Counted from the first letter of the stretch, positions 43,901 through 52,618 are shown. The stretch is 64,000 nt of DNA from Thermoflexibacter ruber (GCF_900113045.1 NZ_FONY01000004.1:124001-188000), one strand, 5' to 3'. Numbers and translations: made by a program. Notes: a model not told the origin generated them from the sequence alone.

Positions 43901-44223
43901 ACTTCAAACTCTCTGCCCGCGAATGGCATACCTCTATAACGCTTGGAAGAAGACTATTGGAGGGTATGGTTTACGATGCCTCTTTTGTGAAGCTAAGAGA
44001 AGTCAAATTGGGCTATACTTTGCCTAACAAGTTTATGGGAAGGCTACCTTTCAGAGATGTAAATATCTCTTTTGTAGGTCGTAACCTGTTCCTCTGGACA
44101 AATGTGCCGCACATAGACCCAGAAACTGCCTCTACCGCAGGCGGAACGATTATACCCGGAATAGAATCAGTGGCTCTACCTTCTACGCGTAGCTATGGTT
44201 TCAATCTTGGCTTCAAATTCTAA
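40930..44223 (+). CDS. SusC/RagA family TonB-linked outer membrane receptor
   Basis: The protein has 1097 residues. A signal peptide (ending NMQAQ, about residue 27) is followed by a CarboxypepD_reg-like domain (about 30-110), then the SusC signature LNEVVVTALGVEKEKKALGY, the plug (about 125-240) with VVDGVPISNNNYG and ALYGSRANNGVIVI, and a 22-strand-type barrel ending in a terminal aromatic (GFKF). It imports glycans or peptides together with the SusD lipoprotein encoded 45 bases downstream. No glycoside hydrolase, sulfatase or regulator is linked, so the substrate cannot be assigned. Confidence 0.95.
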   Translation: MKNNFYRFFLFLGVAIGLLFSMNMQAQDKMLRGKVTIASTGEEFPGVSVFIKGTTVGTVTGTDGTYSLKLPTNANIVVFSFVGYKSVEVAIGGQSTIDAQLVEDVQSLNEVVVTALGVEKEKKALGYATQTIQSNDLIQARETNLVNSLAGKIAGVTVVGNPTGIGGSARVIIRGERSLNINNNQPLFVVDGVPISNNNYGSSGRSNQEADYGNGAGFINPDDIESMTVLKGGAASALYGSRANNGVIVIKTKSGRGTKGIGATVNSTLTFENVLRLPEYQNVYGQGLGGVFEFRDGNGGGLADGVDESWGPAYNGQLIRQFDSPTSNGRRGGDVGNLNTRIGPVNLAAQLAARGEIQPTPWVARPDNVKNFFQTGLTFTQNVALAGSNENGDFRVSYTYLDQKGIVPNTDLNRNTFAFAGGYNLSKRLKARAVINYIKNTSGNRPNLSYGTENIMYLFNCWLGRQVDVQAMRDYWQFGREGLNQFGFNYNYHDNPYFNVFENTNGQSLDRVYGNLSLTYQFTDWLNLMVRSGTDFSNEFRDRRRAYSTQRFPLGSYREEKIFYEERNTDFLLSANKNLSETISLTASVGGNTLTQVFNTSDVSAPELAVPGVYSLGNSRVAIQASAFRSKKRINSLYASAQLGYKNFLYLDLSARNDWSSTLPKGEWSYFYPAANLSAVISDMVELPKLISFAKARVGIAQVGNDTQPYQLQAVYNAETPVKGLPAYGESSVIPNLNLKPELSTSFEAGIDVRLLEGRIGIDFTYYNTRSRNQIIGIPLSNTTGYSSRIINAGLIENRGIELMLNVVPIQLDNSIRWSIDFNFSRNRSEVKELAEGIQNFVMASRYLSVEARVGGRMGDMYGIGFARVQNTDPNGKYYDPTGQFVGQVVYNTAGKPIPTDQVINLGNYNPDWMLGITNTLSYKGINFSFLFDIRQGGKVYSHTQTVGREGGMIIETLEGRANGYDLSLPGNGVIGQGVVQNADGSFRPNDFKLSAREWHTSITLGRRLLEGMVYDASFVKLREVKLGYTLPNKFMGRLPFRDVNISFVGRNLFLWTNVPHIDPETASTAGGTIIPGIESVALPSTRSYGFNLGFKF

Positions 44224-44268
44224 AAAACTCATACATCAGATTAATTCACCTTTTATAAAAATATACTT

Positions 44269-45753
44269 ATGAAAGTAATCATAAAAAAATTGACAGTTTT
44301 GGTATTTGTACTTACTGCTTTTAGTGCTTGTACCAACCGTTTTGAGGAAATCAATACTAATCCCAATGCACCTATTTCCGTAACTTCCAGTTTATTGCTT
44401 CCTCAAATTATCAGAGATATGGTAAATGCTACCTTGGGCGAGGCATGGGGAATTGGAAACATTGTTATTCAACACACAGCAAAAAACCAGTTCGTAAACG
44501 AAGACCGCTACCTCTGGGGCGAGCTAAACTCTATTTGGAACAACGTGTATAGCAATATGCGCGATTTAAAAATCGTTCTTGACCAAAGCGAAGCGAGCAA
44601 TCAGAGAAATTATAAAGGCATTGCCCTCATCTTAAAATCTTGGATGTTTTCTTTGGCAACTGATTGCTACGGTGATATTCCCTACAGCGAGGCTATCAGA
44701 GGGAAAAGTGATGGCATTAACTTTCCCAAATACGACACCCAAGAAAGTATTTATGCAGGGATTTTGGCAGATTTGGCAGAGGCAAACAGCATTTTAGGAA
44801 CTACAGGAGAAATAGTAGCTGGCGACCCTATTTTCAATGGAGATGTTACCAAATGGAAAAAATTAGCTAACTCCTTGCGTTTACGCTACCTTATGCGTAT
44901 TTCTAACAAAAGAAATGTAGCGGCAGACATGGCATCAATAGTAAATAATCCTAATGCCAATCCAATCATGACAGGCAACAGCGACAATGCCAATTACACC
45001 TACTTGTCAAATGCCCCTGACCAATTTCCCTTGTTTACTACGCGTATCGGTTCTTTCAATGAATTTCGTGCAAGTAAGACTTTGATGGACGTACTAACAG
45101 GTTTTAATGACCCTCGTAGAAACATCTTTTTCCGCCCCACACCTGCGACCGAACTTACCCCTGATACCTCTGACGACCAGTATGTTGGTATTCCTAACGG
45201 TTTAGGGGACGTAGAGGCTTTGCAGTTCAACGGAGGTCCTCAAAACCAATCTCGTATAGGTGCTTTGTTCTATGAAGCAGCCAATAGCTCGTTAGGGCTT
45301 TCTATTGCCAAAGGAGTCATCATGAACTATTCGGAGTTGCAGTTTATTTTAGCGGAAGCGGCAAAGAAAGGTTTGATAGCAGGAGGCGATGCTCAAGCCA
45401 AAACCTACTACGAAAATGGTATTAATGCTTCTTTTGCTTACTACGGTTTATCTACGCCCGCAGGGTATTTAGCTCAAACAGGTGTTGCTTATAATCCAGC
45501 TAATGCCTTAGTACAAATTGGGACGCAAAAATGGATTTCCTTCTTCTTCCAAGGACTGGAAGCTTGGTTTGACTGGCGTAGAACCAATATTCCTGCCCTC
45601 AGACCTGCGGCAACTAATCAAACCAATGGCATTATTCCTACTCGTTTTATCTATCCTTTGAGCGAGCAGTCCTTAAATACACAAAACAGAGTGGAAGCCG
45701 TTACCCGCCAAGGAGCAGATGCTATCACTACCAAAGTTTGGTGGAATAAGTAA
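44269..45753 (+). CDS. SusD/RagB family nutrient-binding lipoprotein (SusD-like_2 type)
   Basis: The protein has 494 residues with a lipoprotein signal (LTAFSACTN, Cys21) followed by FEEINTNPNAP, the typical start of SusD-like_2 members. Helical TPR-like segments (SLATDCYGDIPYSEA, WKKLANSLRLRYLMRIS) and the C-terminal GLEAWFDWRRTNIPAL and RFIYPLSEQ blocks are standard for the family. It forms the lid of the SusC barrel upstream. A strong terminator follows the gene, closing a two-gene operon. Confidence 0.94.
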   Translation: MKVIIKKLTVLVFVLTAFSACTNRFEEINTNPNAPISVTSSLLLPQIIRDMVNATLGEAWGIGNIVIQHTAKNQFVNEDRYLWGELNSIWNNVYSNMRDLKIVLDQSEASNQRNYKGIALILKSWMFSLATDCYGDIPYSEAIRGKSDGINFPKYDTQESIYAGILADLAEANSILGTTGEIVAGDPIFNGDVTKWKKLANSLRLRYLMRISNKRNVAADMASIVNNPNANPIMTGNSDNANYTYLSNAPDQFPLFTTRIGSFNEFRASKTLMDVLTGFNDPRRNIFFRPTPATELTPDTSDDQYVGIPNGLGDVEALQFNGGPQNQSRIGALFYEAANSSLGLSIAKGVIMNYSELQFILAEAAKKGLIAGGDAQAKTYYENGINASFAYYGLSTPAGYLAQTGVAYNPANALVQIGTQKWISFFFQGLEAWFDWRRTNIPALRPAATNQTNGIIPTRFIYPLSEQSLNTQNRVEAVTRQGADAITTKVWWNK

Positions 45754-45788
45754 AAACCTTATCTTTTCTTTCTACTTACAAGATGTTA

Positions 45789-45821
45789 GACTTCTCAAAA
45801 TTTTTTTGGGAAGTCTTTTTT
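45789..45821 (+). terminator. intrinsic terminator after susD
   Basis: The stem GACTTCTCA/TGGGAAGTC (45789-45815) with an AT-rich loop and a trailing T run closes the SusC/SusD operon. Stem and flanks nearly equal the terminator at 23181. Confidence 0.85.
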
Positions 45822-45865
45822 CTTTTTTGAGAAAAAACTAATACATTTTTGTTAGTAAGTTACAC

Positions 45866-45896
45866 TTTGAATTGTATGAAAAATTGACTTACTTTG
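45866..45896 (+). promoter_or_regulatory. promoter of ilvE
   Basis: A -33 box TTTG (45866-45869) is followed after 19 nt by TTACTTTG (45889-45896), one mismatch from TAnnTTTG. The spacing is ideal. The ATG of ilvE lies 28 bases downstream. Confidence 0.6.
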
Positions 45897-45923
45897 AAAA
45901 CTTAAACTATAAAATTTTTAAAT

Positions 45924-46997
45924 ATGACAGCCACAGATTTAGCCTTAGACATTTCAGTTCGCAGAGTTGCTCAATCTCGCTTACCTGAAATAGACTTCAA
46001 TCATCTTCCATTTGGTAGAATCATGACTGACCACATCTTTGTTGCTGATTATAACGGCAAAGAGTGGACAGATTTGCGTATAGAGCCTTTTGCAAAAATG
46101 AGTATTAGCCCAGCTAATCTTACTCTTCACTATGGACAAACTATTTTTGAAGGTCTAAAAGCCTATAAAACAGGCAACCATGAGATTTTAGTATTTCGTC
46201 CAGACCAAAACGCAAAACGCATGAACAAATCTGCGGTCAGAATGTATATGCCTGAGATTCCAGAAGAAATATTTTTGGCAGGATTAAAGGAGCTATTAGA
46301 GATAGACCGCAATTGGATACCTACTACTCAGGGCAGTTCGCTATATATCAGACCTTTGATGTTTGCTACTGATGAGTATGTAGGTTTGCAACCTTCTCAA
46401 ACTTATCGCTTTATTATTATGTGTTCGCCTGTAGGGGCTTACTACAATAAACCCGTCAAGGTGAAGGTAGAAACCCATTTTACCAGAGCAGTAGAAGGAG
46501 GAATAGGATATGCCAAAACCGCAGGAAACTATGCCGCCTCTATGCTGCCTACCCAATTAGCCATAGAAGAAGGCTACGACCAACTTATTTGGACAGACGG
46601 AAAGGAGCATAAGTACGTAGAAGAAGCTGGCTCTATGAATCTCATGTTTGTTATTAATGGAAAACTTATCACAGCAAGTACAGGGGACAGCATTTTAGAC
46701 GGTATTACTCGTAAAAGCGTTATCCAAGTAGCTAAAGATATGGGCATAGAAGTAGAAGAACGCAAACTGGCAATCAGTGAACTCATAGAGGCTATCCAAA
46801 AAGGTACTTTACAGGAAGCCTTTGGAGCAGGCACAGCCGCAACTATTGCTCAAATCATTCAAATAGGTTATGAAGGAATCCGCTACGAGCTTCCTCCAGT
46901 TGAAACACGCAAGATTTCTAACGCTATTTACAAAGAATTAGAAGACCTCAAATACGGCAGAATCCCAGACCAAAGAGGCTGGATGATGAAAATATAA
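45924..46997 (+). CDS. ilvE: branched-chain amino acid aminotransferase
   Basis: This fold-type IV PLP enzyme interconverts Leu, Ile and Val with their 2-keto acids, using 2-oxoglutarate/glutamate. The length of 357 residues fits the larger (type II) BCAT class. The catalytic lysine is Lys198 in GYAKTAGNYAAS, Glu234 lies in EEAGSMNLMFV, and LTLHYGQTIFEGLKAYK and TRKSVIQVAKD are further family blocks, with the phosphate-binding GTAATI near the C-terminus. It is monocistronic, with its own promoter, and ends near a hairpin. Confidence 0.95.
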   Translation: MTATDLALDISVRRVAQSRLPEIDFNHLPFGRIMTDHIFVADYNGKEWTDLRIEPFAKMSISPANLTLHYGQTIFEGLKAYKTGNHEILVFRPDQNAKRMNKSAVRMYMPEIPEEIFLAGLKELLEIDRNWIPTTQGSSLYIRPLMFATDEYVGLQPSQTYRFIIMCSPVGAYYNKPVKVKVETHFTRAVEGGIGYAKTAGNYAASMLPTQLAIEEGYDQLIWTDGKEHKYVEEAGSMNLMFVINGKLITASTGDSILDGITRKSVIQVAKDMGIEVEERKLAISELIEAIQKGTLQEAFGAGTAATIAQIIQIGYEGIRYELPPVETRKISNAIYKELEDLKYGRIPDQRGWMMKI

Positions 46998-47029
46998 ATC
47001 ATAAAATAGCTTACTTTCTCGGTCAATTG

Positions 47030-47060
47030 AGAGATTTTACTTGTATCAGGTAAAATCTCT
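47030..47060. terminator. hairpin between convergent ilvE and a small gene
   Basis: An 11-bp perfect stem AGAGATTTTAC/GTAAAATCTCT with a 9-nt loop lies between the two stops. The trailing T run is short on both strands, so termination strength is uncertain. Confidence 0.65.
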
Positions 47061-47067
47061 TAGCTAA

Positions 47068-47352
47068 CTACAGTAATTCTTCTACTATTTTTTCCCATTC
47101 CTCTGCCAAAGAATAGCTCGGCATGTTTCTTTTAGCTCGCCTGTACCAATACTGTGCATTCCACTCATCGCCTTCTTTGCGATGTAAGTAAGCATGAACA
47201 AGACAATACTGCTGACTTTCTTGGCTTTGTGCTATCTCGTGTGCCTTGTGCCAATCTCCTTTGGCATCGTACCAAAGTGCTTTGAGCAATTCTGAAATGT
47301 CAGAAGGAACTTGTTTTTGGCTTAAACTTTCTTTAAATTGGTTAAAGGTCAT
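47068..47352 (-). CDS. conserved hypothetical protein, 94 residues
   Basis: This short cytosolic helical protein contains ALWYDAKGDWHKAHEIAQ and VHAYLHRKEGDEWNAQYWYR, a pattern I recognise from a widespread uncharacterised family of similar length found next to unrelated genes in many bacteria. The Trp/Tyr/His-rich central part suggests a small helical repeat resembling a single TPR pair. No catalytic motif is evident. It is convergent with ilvE, and its upstream side holds copy B of a dispersed repeat. Confidence 0.75.
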   Translation of the reverse strand: MTFNQFKESLSQKQVPSDISELLKALWYDAKGDWHKAHEIAQSQESQQYCLVHAYLHRKEGDEWNAQYWYRRAKRNMPSYSLAEEWEKIVEELL

Positions 47353-47389
47353 AATACTTCTAAATTAGCTATTTGCTTTATGAATTGGT

Positions 47390-47439
47390 AAAGTTTGTCC
47401 TTGTTATGATTCGTAAAAATATAAATCTTGTAGGTAATT
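47390..47439 (+). repeat. dispersed intergenic repeat, copy B
   Basis: AAAGTTTGTCCTTGTTATG, ATTCGTAAAAATATAAATCT and AGGTAATT line up in order with copy A at 26195, with a small insertion difference between blocks. Confidence 0.6.
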
Positions 47440-47473
47440 GGTTATAATACCTTTACGCAGTTAAAGTATTTTA

Positions 47474-48658
47474 CTATCTCCAGCAACTTCTCAAAGGTTC
47501 AAATTCGTCTAACATCGTAAAAAATTTCAGGGCAAATGCTTTTCCTGAACGCTCTTGAGCTATTTTTTTCCCTTTACTAATAAGTTCATTTTTGAGGTTC
47601 TCATCATTTGCCAAAGTAATCACTGCTTGGGCGATTTCTTGCGGAGAACTTGGATTGACTAAGATAGCTCCTTCGCCTAACTGTTCCTCTGCTCCTGCTA
47701 CCTTGCTGGCTATCACCGCACAACCCAAAGCAAAGGCTTCTAAAGGAGGCAGATTCTCAGGACCGAAATAAGTTACATAAGTTAAAGCAAAAGCATTTTG
47801 GTATAAGGCAATGAGGTGCTGGGTAGAAACAAAGCCTAAGCAGTGTACTTGATGCGCTAAGCCCAAACTTTTGGCTTTTTGCATCACAAATGACTGATTT
47901 CCTTTATCAGAGCCTACCAGCACTAAGTCAAATTCTTGTTGAAAATCTCGCTTGAGCAAATGTAGTGCGTTCAATAAGCCGATGTGATTCTTATGCGCCC
48001 AGAACTGAGCAGGGTAAAACAGATATGGACGCTGAGGTATAAAACCCTGTGGCAGAGGCGGCTTTGGGTCTGTATGTTCTAAGGCAAAAGCAGGGGTAGG
48101 GTGTGGAATGAGAAATATGCGTTCTTTGGGAATGTGGTAAAACTGATGAATTTCCTCTCTTCCTGCTTCATTGCCAATAATCACTCGGCTGGCTTGAGGG
48201 AGATTAGCACTATAAAATTTTTCTCGCTTTGCCCACTCTCCTTTGGCAGAAACCTCTGGGAAGTACGGCTGTAAGCGATGTTGCAAGTCCCAAACCATGC
48301 TGAAGTAGGGAATATCTAAAAAGAAATTCTCCCAAGGTGAAAGGTAGAAAATAGCATCTATTTCTTCTCGTAGGATTCTTTTTTGAAGGGGATTGAGCAG
48401 GTCTTTTTTTCTACTTCCTCTTAGTTTAGCTATCTGCTCTGAAAGTTTATAGTTAATTTTTTCAGAGATACTTATATCGATGTTTTTGATTTCAAAGCCC
48501 ATTCTACGAAGTTGGGGCATGTCAAACCAAGAAAAAAGGACAAATTCGTGATGTGTAAGGTCTTTGTATTGGCTGATAGAGCTAATGATTTCTTTTTCAA
48601 TGGTATATCCACCTCCCTCCTCTGGGCGTAGGCTTCCTGAAAACAGTCCTATTTTCAT
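47474..48658 (-). CDS. glycosyltransferase family 4 (GT-B) protein
   Basis: The protein has 394 residues with the GT-B fold. The N-terminal half starts MKIGLFSGSLRPEEGGGYTI, and the C-terminal nucleotide-sugar half has FDLVLVGSDKGN and the EX7E-type region LPPLEAFALGCAVIASKVAG, where the second Glu is replaced as in several GT4 members. The pattern matches family 4 (glycosyltransferase family 1 in Pfam). The acceptor is unknown; lipopolysaccharide or capsule synthesis is a plausible role. It follows the acidic secreted protein gene by 15 bases on the same strand, but the functional link is unclear. Confidence 0.88.
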   Translation of the reverse strand: MKIGLFSGSLRPEEGGGYTIEKEIISSISQYKDLTHHEFVLFSWFDMPQLRRMGFEIKNIDISISEKINYKLSEQIAKLRGSRKKDLLNPLQKRILREEIDAIFYLSPWENFFLDIPYFSMVWDLQHRLQPYFPEVSAKGEWAKREKFYSANLPQASRVIIGNEAGREEIHQFYHIPKERIFLIPHPTPAFALEHTDPKPPLPQGFIPQRPYLFYPAQFWAHKNHIGLLNALHLLKRDFQQEFDLVLVGSDKGNQSFVMQKAKSLGLAHQVHCLGFVSTQHLIALYQNAFALTYVTYFGPENLPPLEAFALGCAVIASKVAGAEEQLGEGAILVNPSSPQEIAQAVITLANDENLKNELISKGKKIAQERSGKAFALKFFTMLDEFEPLRSCWR

Positions 48659-48673
48659 TGACTTTATATAAGT

Positions 48674-50053
48674 TTACTTGATTATTTTAACAGCATCAAA
48701 GGCATTTAATCCTTCTCTGACTACCATTTTGCGAATATTGGGGTCATACTCTTGTTTGAGTGCTTTTTTACGAAGGATAGCGATAATCTGCTCATCTGGA
48801 AGTTTTAAAATTACTAAGTTACATTCTTCTCCTAAACCTATTGTATAGCCTACACAACCTGTTCTTAAAAATGTTCCTACATCGCCTCCTGCTACAGCTT
48901 TGATTTCTTCCTCTGGCAAGCCGTTCAGAAAAACACCAATGCCTCCTTTGCAATCTATGTTAGGATTTTTTTCACTATAAAAAATATTGTTTTTCAGGGT
49001 TTTAATTCTATCCAATACATCAGGGTTATTAAGTGCGTTAATAACTTCATCGTATTTGAAGTGCAAAAAATCTGTAACTATTGCATCAAAATCTGCGGCG
49101 GCTTCCCTACCCAAGGGTTTAGTGACATCTTCTAACTTATAGTAAATTTTTACCCATTCTTTCCTGATTTCATAAGCTAAGTTTTTTACAGGCTTTAGAT
49201 TCTTTCGCATAATCTCTACAGAATCCTCAGAGGCTTTGAGTTCTGCCTCAAACTGCGCCAAAGAGTCTTGCATGAAAGATAAATTATCCGCCATTTTAAG
49301 CGAATCTTCTTGGCTCTGCTCCAAAAATTCTTGCTCTCTCTTAATAAACTTTTCTTGTGCTTTGAGTTGCTTAGATTTTAGCTTTTCTTCAAGTTTCTTT
49401 TTTTCCTGTTCTTTTTTCAGTTGTTCTTGCTCTTGTTTCTCTTTGGCTTTCTGCTCGGCTGTTTTTTTGGATTTATTTTTACTGTTTGTTTCTTCTTCTT
49501 CCTCTTCTGACTCCCCCCAGCCGTCATCTTCTTCCTCTTCCTCTTTATTGACATTTCCTGTATCAGACGCAGAAGTATCCGCCTCCTCTTCCGAAGATTT
49601 AAGGAGTTCATCTAAGGCTTTTAACCTTTTTTCTCTTTCTGCATTAAATTCTTTTTGAGAGGCTTCCATATCCTTAATTTCTTTCAACAACTTTACCCTA
49701 TATGCCTCTTTTTCTTTGTTTTCTGCCACTTTTCTTTGGATAGGGTCTTCCATGAATCGCACTAATAACCAAGCTGTATCCCTGAGATTGCGTAATTTTT
49801 TTTCTCTTTGGCGAAGAAAGTCTAAGGAAGCATTCTCAGGATAGCTTTTCAACTGCTCGAAAACAGCCATTAGCTCTTCATATTGCATTCCAACATAAAT
49901 GCGTGGAGCAGTAGAATCATTAGGTACGTCCTCTATTTCTCTCTCCTTAGGGGCTAAAGTTCCTTTGGGTTGTGCAGAAACAGCCGCTAAACCAAGCAGA
50001 AAAGTAAAAACTATGCTAATGTATATATATTTGAAAGAGAAATATTGAATCAT
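48674..50053 (-). CDS. secreted protein with acidic and coiled-coil central region, unknown function
   Basis: The protein has 459 residues and its family is not recognised. A signal peptide (ending AAVSAQ, about residue 27) precedes an N-terminal helical region. Residues about 165-190 are almost entirely acidic (EEEEEDDGWGESEEEEEE), and about 190-290 are a Lys/Glu-rich coiled coil. A C-terminal globular domain (about 300-459) includes YYKLEDVTKPLGREAAADFD and a Cys-containing segment (GCVGYTIGLGEECNLVILKL). The low-complexity centre would be an extended, highly charged rod. A periplasmic spacer or scaffold is one guess, without direct support. Confidence 0.65.
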   Translation of the reverse strand: MIQYFSFKYIYISIVFTFLLGLAAVSAQPKGTLAPKEREIEDVPNDSTAPRIYVGMQYEELMAVFEQLKSYPENASLDFLRQREKKLRNLRDTAWLLVRFMEDPIQRKVAENKEKEAYRVKLLKEIKDMEASQKEFNAEREKRLKALDELLKSSEEEADTSASDTGNVNKEEEEEDDGWGESEEEEEETNSKNKSKKTAEQKAKEKQEQEQLKKEQEKKKLEEKLKSKQLKAQEKFIKREQEFLEQSQEDSLKMADNLSFMQDSLAQFEAELKASEDSVEIMRKNLKPVKNLAYEIRKEWVKIYYKLEDVTKPLGREAAADFDAIVTDFLHFKYDEVINALNNPDVLDRIKTLKNNIFYSEKNPNIDCKGGIGVFLNGLPEEEIKAVAGGDVGTFLRTGCVGYTIGLGEECNLVILKLPDEQIIAILRKKALKQEYDPNIRKMVVREGLNAFDAVKIIK

Positions 50054-50105
50054 ATCTTGTTGATTTTACTTTTTTCCCTCAAAATACTTACCAAAAATTT
50101 AACAA

Positions 50106-51374
50106 CTATCTGGCTTGTTGCTGTGCTACCTCCATTACTTTATTCCAAACTCTAAATACGTTTTTGTAACAAATCTTAGCGATGTCTTCCTCTGAATATC
50201 CTCTTTTGAGCAAAACGTAAATCAAATTGGGATAGCCTGTTACATCTTTTAGTCCTGTGGGTAAGGTATCCCCTACGCCGTCAAAATCTGAACCCAGACC
50301 TACATGGTCTATACCTGCTATTTTGACTACATGGTCTATGTGGTCGGCGACTTTCTCTACCGTGCTAAAAAGTGCAGGATTGTCTTTGGCAAACTGCTCT
50401 ATAATGGGCTTAGCTGCGGAGTCTTGTGGAGATAAGCCCTTTTCTTTTAGCAAGTTAGCGAGTTTTGCATCTAATGCTTTGTTTTGCTTATTGATTTCTG
50501 CATCTAAAAAATCTGAACCAAAGTTGATTTGTATCACTCCTCCATTTTTGGCTAAAACTTTTATCATGTCATCGGACATATTGCGAATAAAATCAGGAGT
50601 AAAAGCTCTGCACGAAGAATGAGAAGCAATGCAAGGAGCTTTGCTGAGCCGCATAACTTGATAAAAAGTACTATCTGATACATGAGAAATGTCTATCATC
50701 ATGCCTACATTGTTCATCTCAGCAACTACTTCTCTTCCAAAAGGACTCAATCCATTCCAAGTGCGAGTAGTATCATAAGAGGAATCACAAATTTGATTGT
50801 CTAAGGCGTGAGTAAGGGTAATATAACGAATACCTCTGTCATAAAAATACTTGACATTAGCGAGGTCATTTTCAATGGGTGCGCCATTTTCCATGCCCAT
50901 AGGTAAGGAAATAAGACCTTTGTTAAAATTAGCTTCTACTTCCGCAGGCGTACCTGCCAAAGCAAATTTATCAGGATTGGCCTCAGCGATTGCCCTGACC
51001 ATATTAATTAAGGTATCTGCATAGCTTTTTGCGCCTCCTGTTTTTTGGTAATAAGAAGGTATATAGATGGACATGAAAGGAGCATCTAAACCTCCTATTT
51101 TTGCTCTTTCGTAATCAAAATCTCCCTCTTTGGAACTTATAGGAATGCCTAAAAATTGCTTTTCAAAGCGAAATCCTTTGGTAATGAGGCGATAAGGCAA
51201 ATCCACATGCCCATCGGTCAAGATAAACTTATGAGCCAGCTCATCAGCCCGCTTTCTTAGTTCTTCATCAGTCTTTGGTTTTTCTTTGGGCGAGCAAGCC
51301 AAAAGTAAAAAACACAACCATAGGAAAGTCAAATATGCCCAATAGTTTGTAGGTTTACGGGTAATTTTTTGCAT
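50106..51374 (-). CDS. M19 family membrane dipeptidase lipoprotein
   Basis: The protein has 422 residues with a lipoprotein signal (LLLACSPK, Cys27). It has the TIM-barrel renal-dipeptidase fold: zinc ligands His56 and Asp58 in TDGHVDLPYR, a Glu near MGMENG, and the histidines in DISHVSDSTFY and ASHSSCRAF; DHVGLGSDFDGVGD is the C-terminal signature. M19 enzymes accept dipeptides with a C-terminal D-amino acid. Together with the upstream DUF1611 and mpl genes this suggests handling of cell-wall peptides (inference). It starts 55 bases after DUF1611. Confidence 0.93.
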   Translation of the reverse strand: MQKITRKPTNYWAYLTFLWLCFLLLACSPKEKPKTDEELRKRADELAHKFILTDGHVDLPYRLITKGFRFEKQFLGIPISSKEGDFDYERAKIGGLDAPFMSIYIPSYYQKTGGAKSYADTLINMVRAIAEANPDKFALAGTPAEVEANFNKGLISLPMGMENGAPIENDLANVKYFYDRGIRYITLTHALDNQICDSSYDTTRTWNGLSPFGREVVAEMNNVGMMIDISHVSDSTFYQVMRLSKAPCIASHSSCRAFTPDFIRNMSDDMIKVLAKNGGVIQINFGSDFLDAEINKQNKALDAKLANLLKEKGLSPQDSAAKPIIEQFAKDNPALFSTVEKVADHIDHVVKIAGIDHVGLGSDFDGVGDTLPTGLKDVTGYPNLIYVLLKRGYSEEDIAKICYKNVFRVWNKVMEVAQQQAR

Positions 51375-51429
51375 GAGAAAAAAGTTTGCGTTAAAAAATT
51401 AGCCCTCCAAATTAAAAATAATATCTCCC

Positions 51430-52509
51430 TTATACAAACTCTTTTTCTACTTTTAGCTTATATTTTTCTGAGAGCATTTCTATAATACGCTCTACGCCAT
51501 CAGACAGAGGAAAAACTACGGGAATACCCAACTCAGCTTCGTACTCTTCTTTGTACCGCAATGCTTGTGCTTTGGAAAGTCCATCGCCGTTCAGGGTAAT
51601 TGCTAAGGTTTCTACTCCAAACATTTTTATTAAAGCTACTTCGCTTTGCAAAGAAGGAATCATAACGGGCATCTCTTCGGTGTCGTGGTAGTACTCTCTG
51701 GAAGGTTTGTGCTGCAAAATAACTCCGTTGGCTTGTCCAGAGATTAGAAACTCTCCTCCGCAAGGTCCGATAGGATTACGCAGCGCAGACTGCCCTTCCA
51801 TAAAGATAATTTGAGGGTTAGTTTCGCGATAGCAAGTTACTATAGCGTGTTCTAATTCTCCAGTAATGAAGTCATTGACCGTTGCATCTAAGATAAAACC
51901 ATATTTGTTGCCAAGTAGCCAGCCTGTTTGTCCTGTATAAATCATTTCTGCATGTAAGCCCATGTATTTTGCTGTTTCAGTAAGCAAGGAACAGGTAGTT
52001 CGTTTCCCAATGGCACTATCTGTGCCTAAAACGGCTATCTTGGGAGTTTTGACTTGGCGGATTTTTCCTGTCCAATAGTGCAGGGCTGATTTAGGTTTGG
52101 GCTTTCTAATGTCTATTAGCGAAACATCACAAGATTTAGCCAAACTTACTAATTCTGGTATATCATTTAAAAATTGATGCAAGCCGTTTACGATAGACAT
52201 ACCTGATTGGATAGCGGCTTTGATAATTGGTAAAATATCAAGTGGAATTCTTCCTCCTGCAAAGGCAATTCCAATGATAAAATAATCTATCTTTTCATCT
52301 ATCATATTCAAGGCGGTGCCTATGCTATCATAAATAGGAATGCTTGGCACTTCTCCCCCCAGCAGATCTCCTAACTCCATTCCTGCAAACTTATGGTCAA
52401 TGATAGCTAAAATATTGTATCGTTCAGTCCCTCTAATAAGCCCATGAGCAGTTTTAGCAAACTCTGTATTAAGCAAGCCATGTGTAAGGACTATTGCTGT
52501 GCCGTCCAT
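51430..52509 (-). CDS. DUF1611 family protein, DgcN-like putative D-glutamate N-acetyltransferase
   Basis: The protein has 359 residues. The N-terminal Rossmann-like half (VLTHGLLNTEFAKTAHGLIR, IIGIAFAGGRIPLDI) is followed by a P-loop domain with GTDSAIGKRTT at about 162-172 and by FMEGQSALRNPIGPCGGEF. This is the full DUF1611 architecture. The family member DgcN has been shown to N-acetylate D-glutamate in a D-Glu catabolic route, and in Bacteroidota DUF1611 genes often lie beside dipeptide epimerases and dipeptidases. No epimerase is present here, but an M19 dipeptidase follows and mpl precedes. Assignment to D-Glu chemistry is inference. Confidence 0.85.
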   Translation of the reverse strand: MDGTAIVLTHGLLNTEFAKTAHGLIRGTERYNILAIIDHKFAGMELGDLLGGEVPSIPIYDSIGTALNMIDEKIDYFIIGIAFAGGRIPLDILPIIKAAIQSGMSIVNGLHQFLNDIPELVSLAKSCDVSLIDIRKPKPKSALHYWTGKIRQVKTPKIAVLGTDSAIGKRTTCSLLTETAKYMGLHAEMIYTGQTGWLLGNKYGFILDATVNDFITGELEHAIVTCYRETNPQIIFMEGQSALRNPIGPCGGEFLISGQANGVILQHKPSREYYHDTEEMPVMIPSLQSEVALIKMFGVETLAITLNGDGLSKAQALRYKEEYEAELGIPVVFPLSDGVERIIEMLSEKYKLKVEKEFV

Positions 52510-52610
52510 AATCTATTTATGTTAAGTCTGAATATTATATGTATATGAAAGCACATAGGCTTATTTTAACTTTATTTAAAAAATCTATGTACTCATTGCA
52601 AACTCATTTA

Positions 52611-52618
52611 CAAAGATA
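52611..52618 (-). promoter_or_regulatory. -7 box upstream of the DUF1611 gene
   Basis: TATCTTTG on the minus strand matches TAnnTTTG and lies in the 157-base gap after mpl. The predicted leader is about 95 nt. The nearby run of T and A (52622-52648) could form an AT-only stem that ends the mpl transcript. Confidence 0.45.

Noticed and set aside
47030-47060. attachment site or inverted terminal repeat
   Set aside because: The 11-bp perfect hairpin between two convergent stops is explained by transcription termination.
49236-49658. serine-rich plus-strand frame
   Set aside because: It is antisense to the Glu/Lys-rich coiled-coil segment of the secreted acidic protein.
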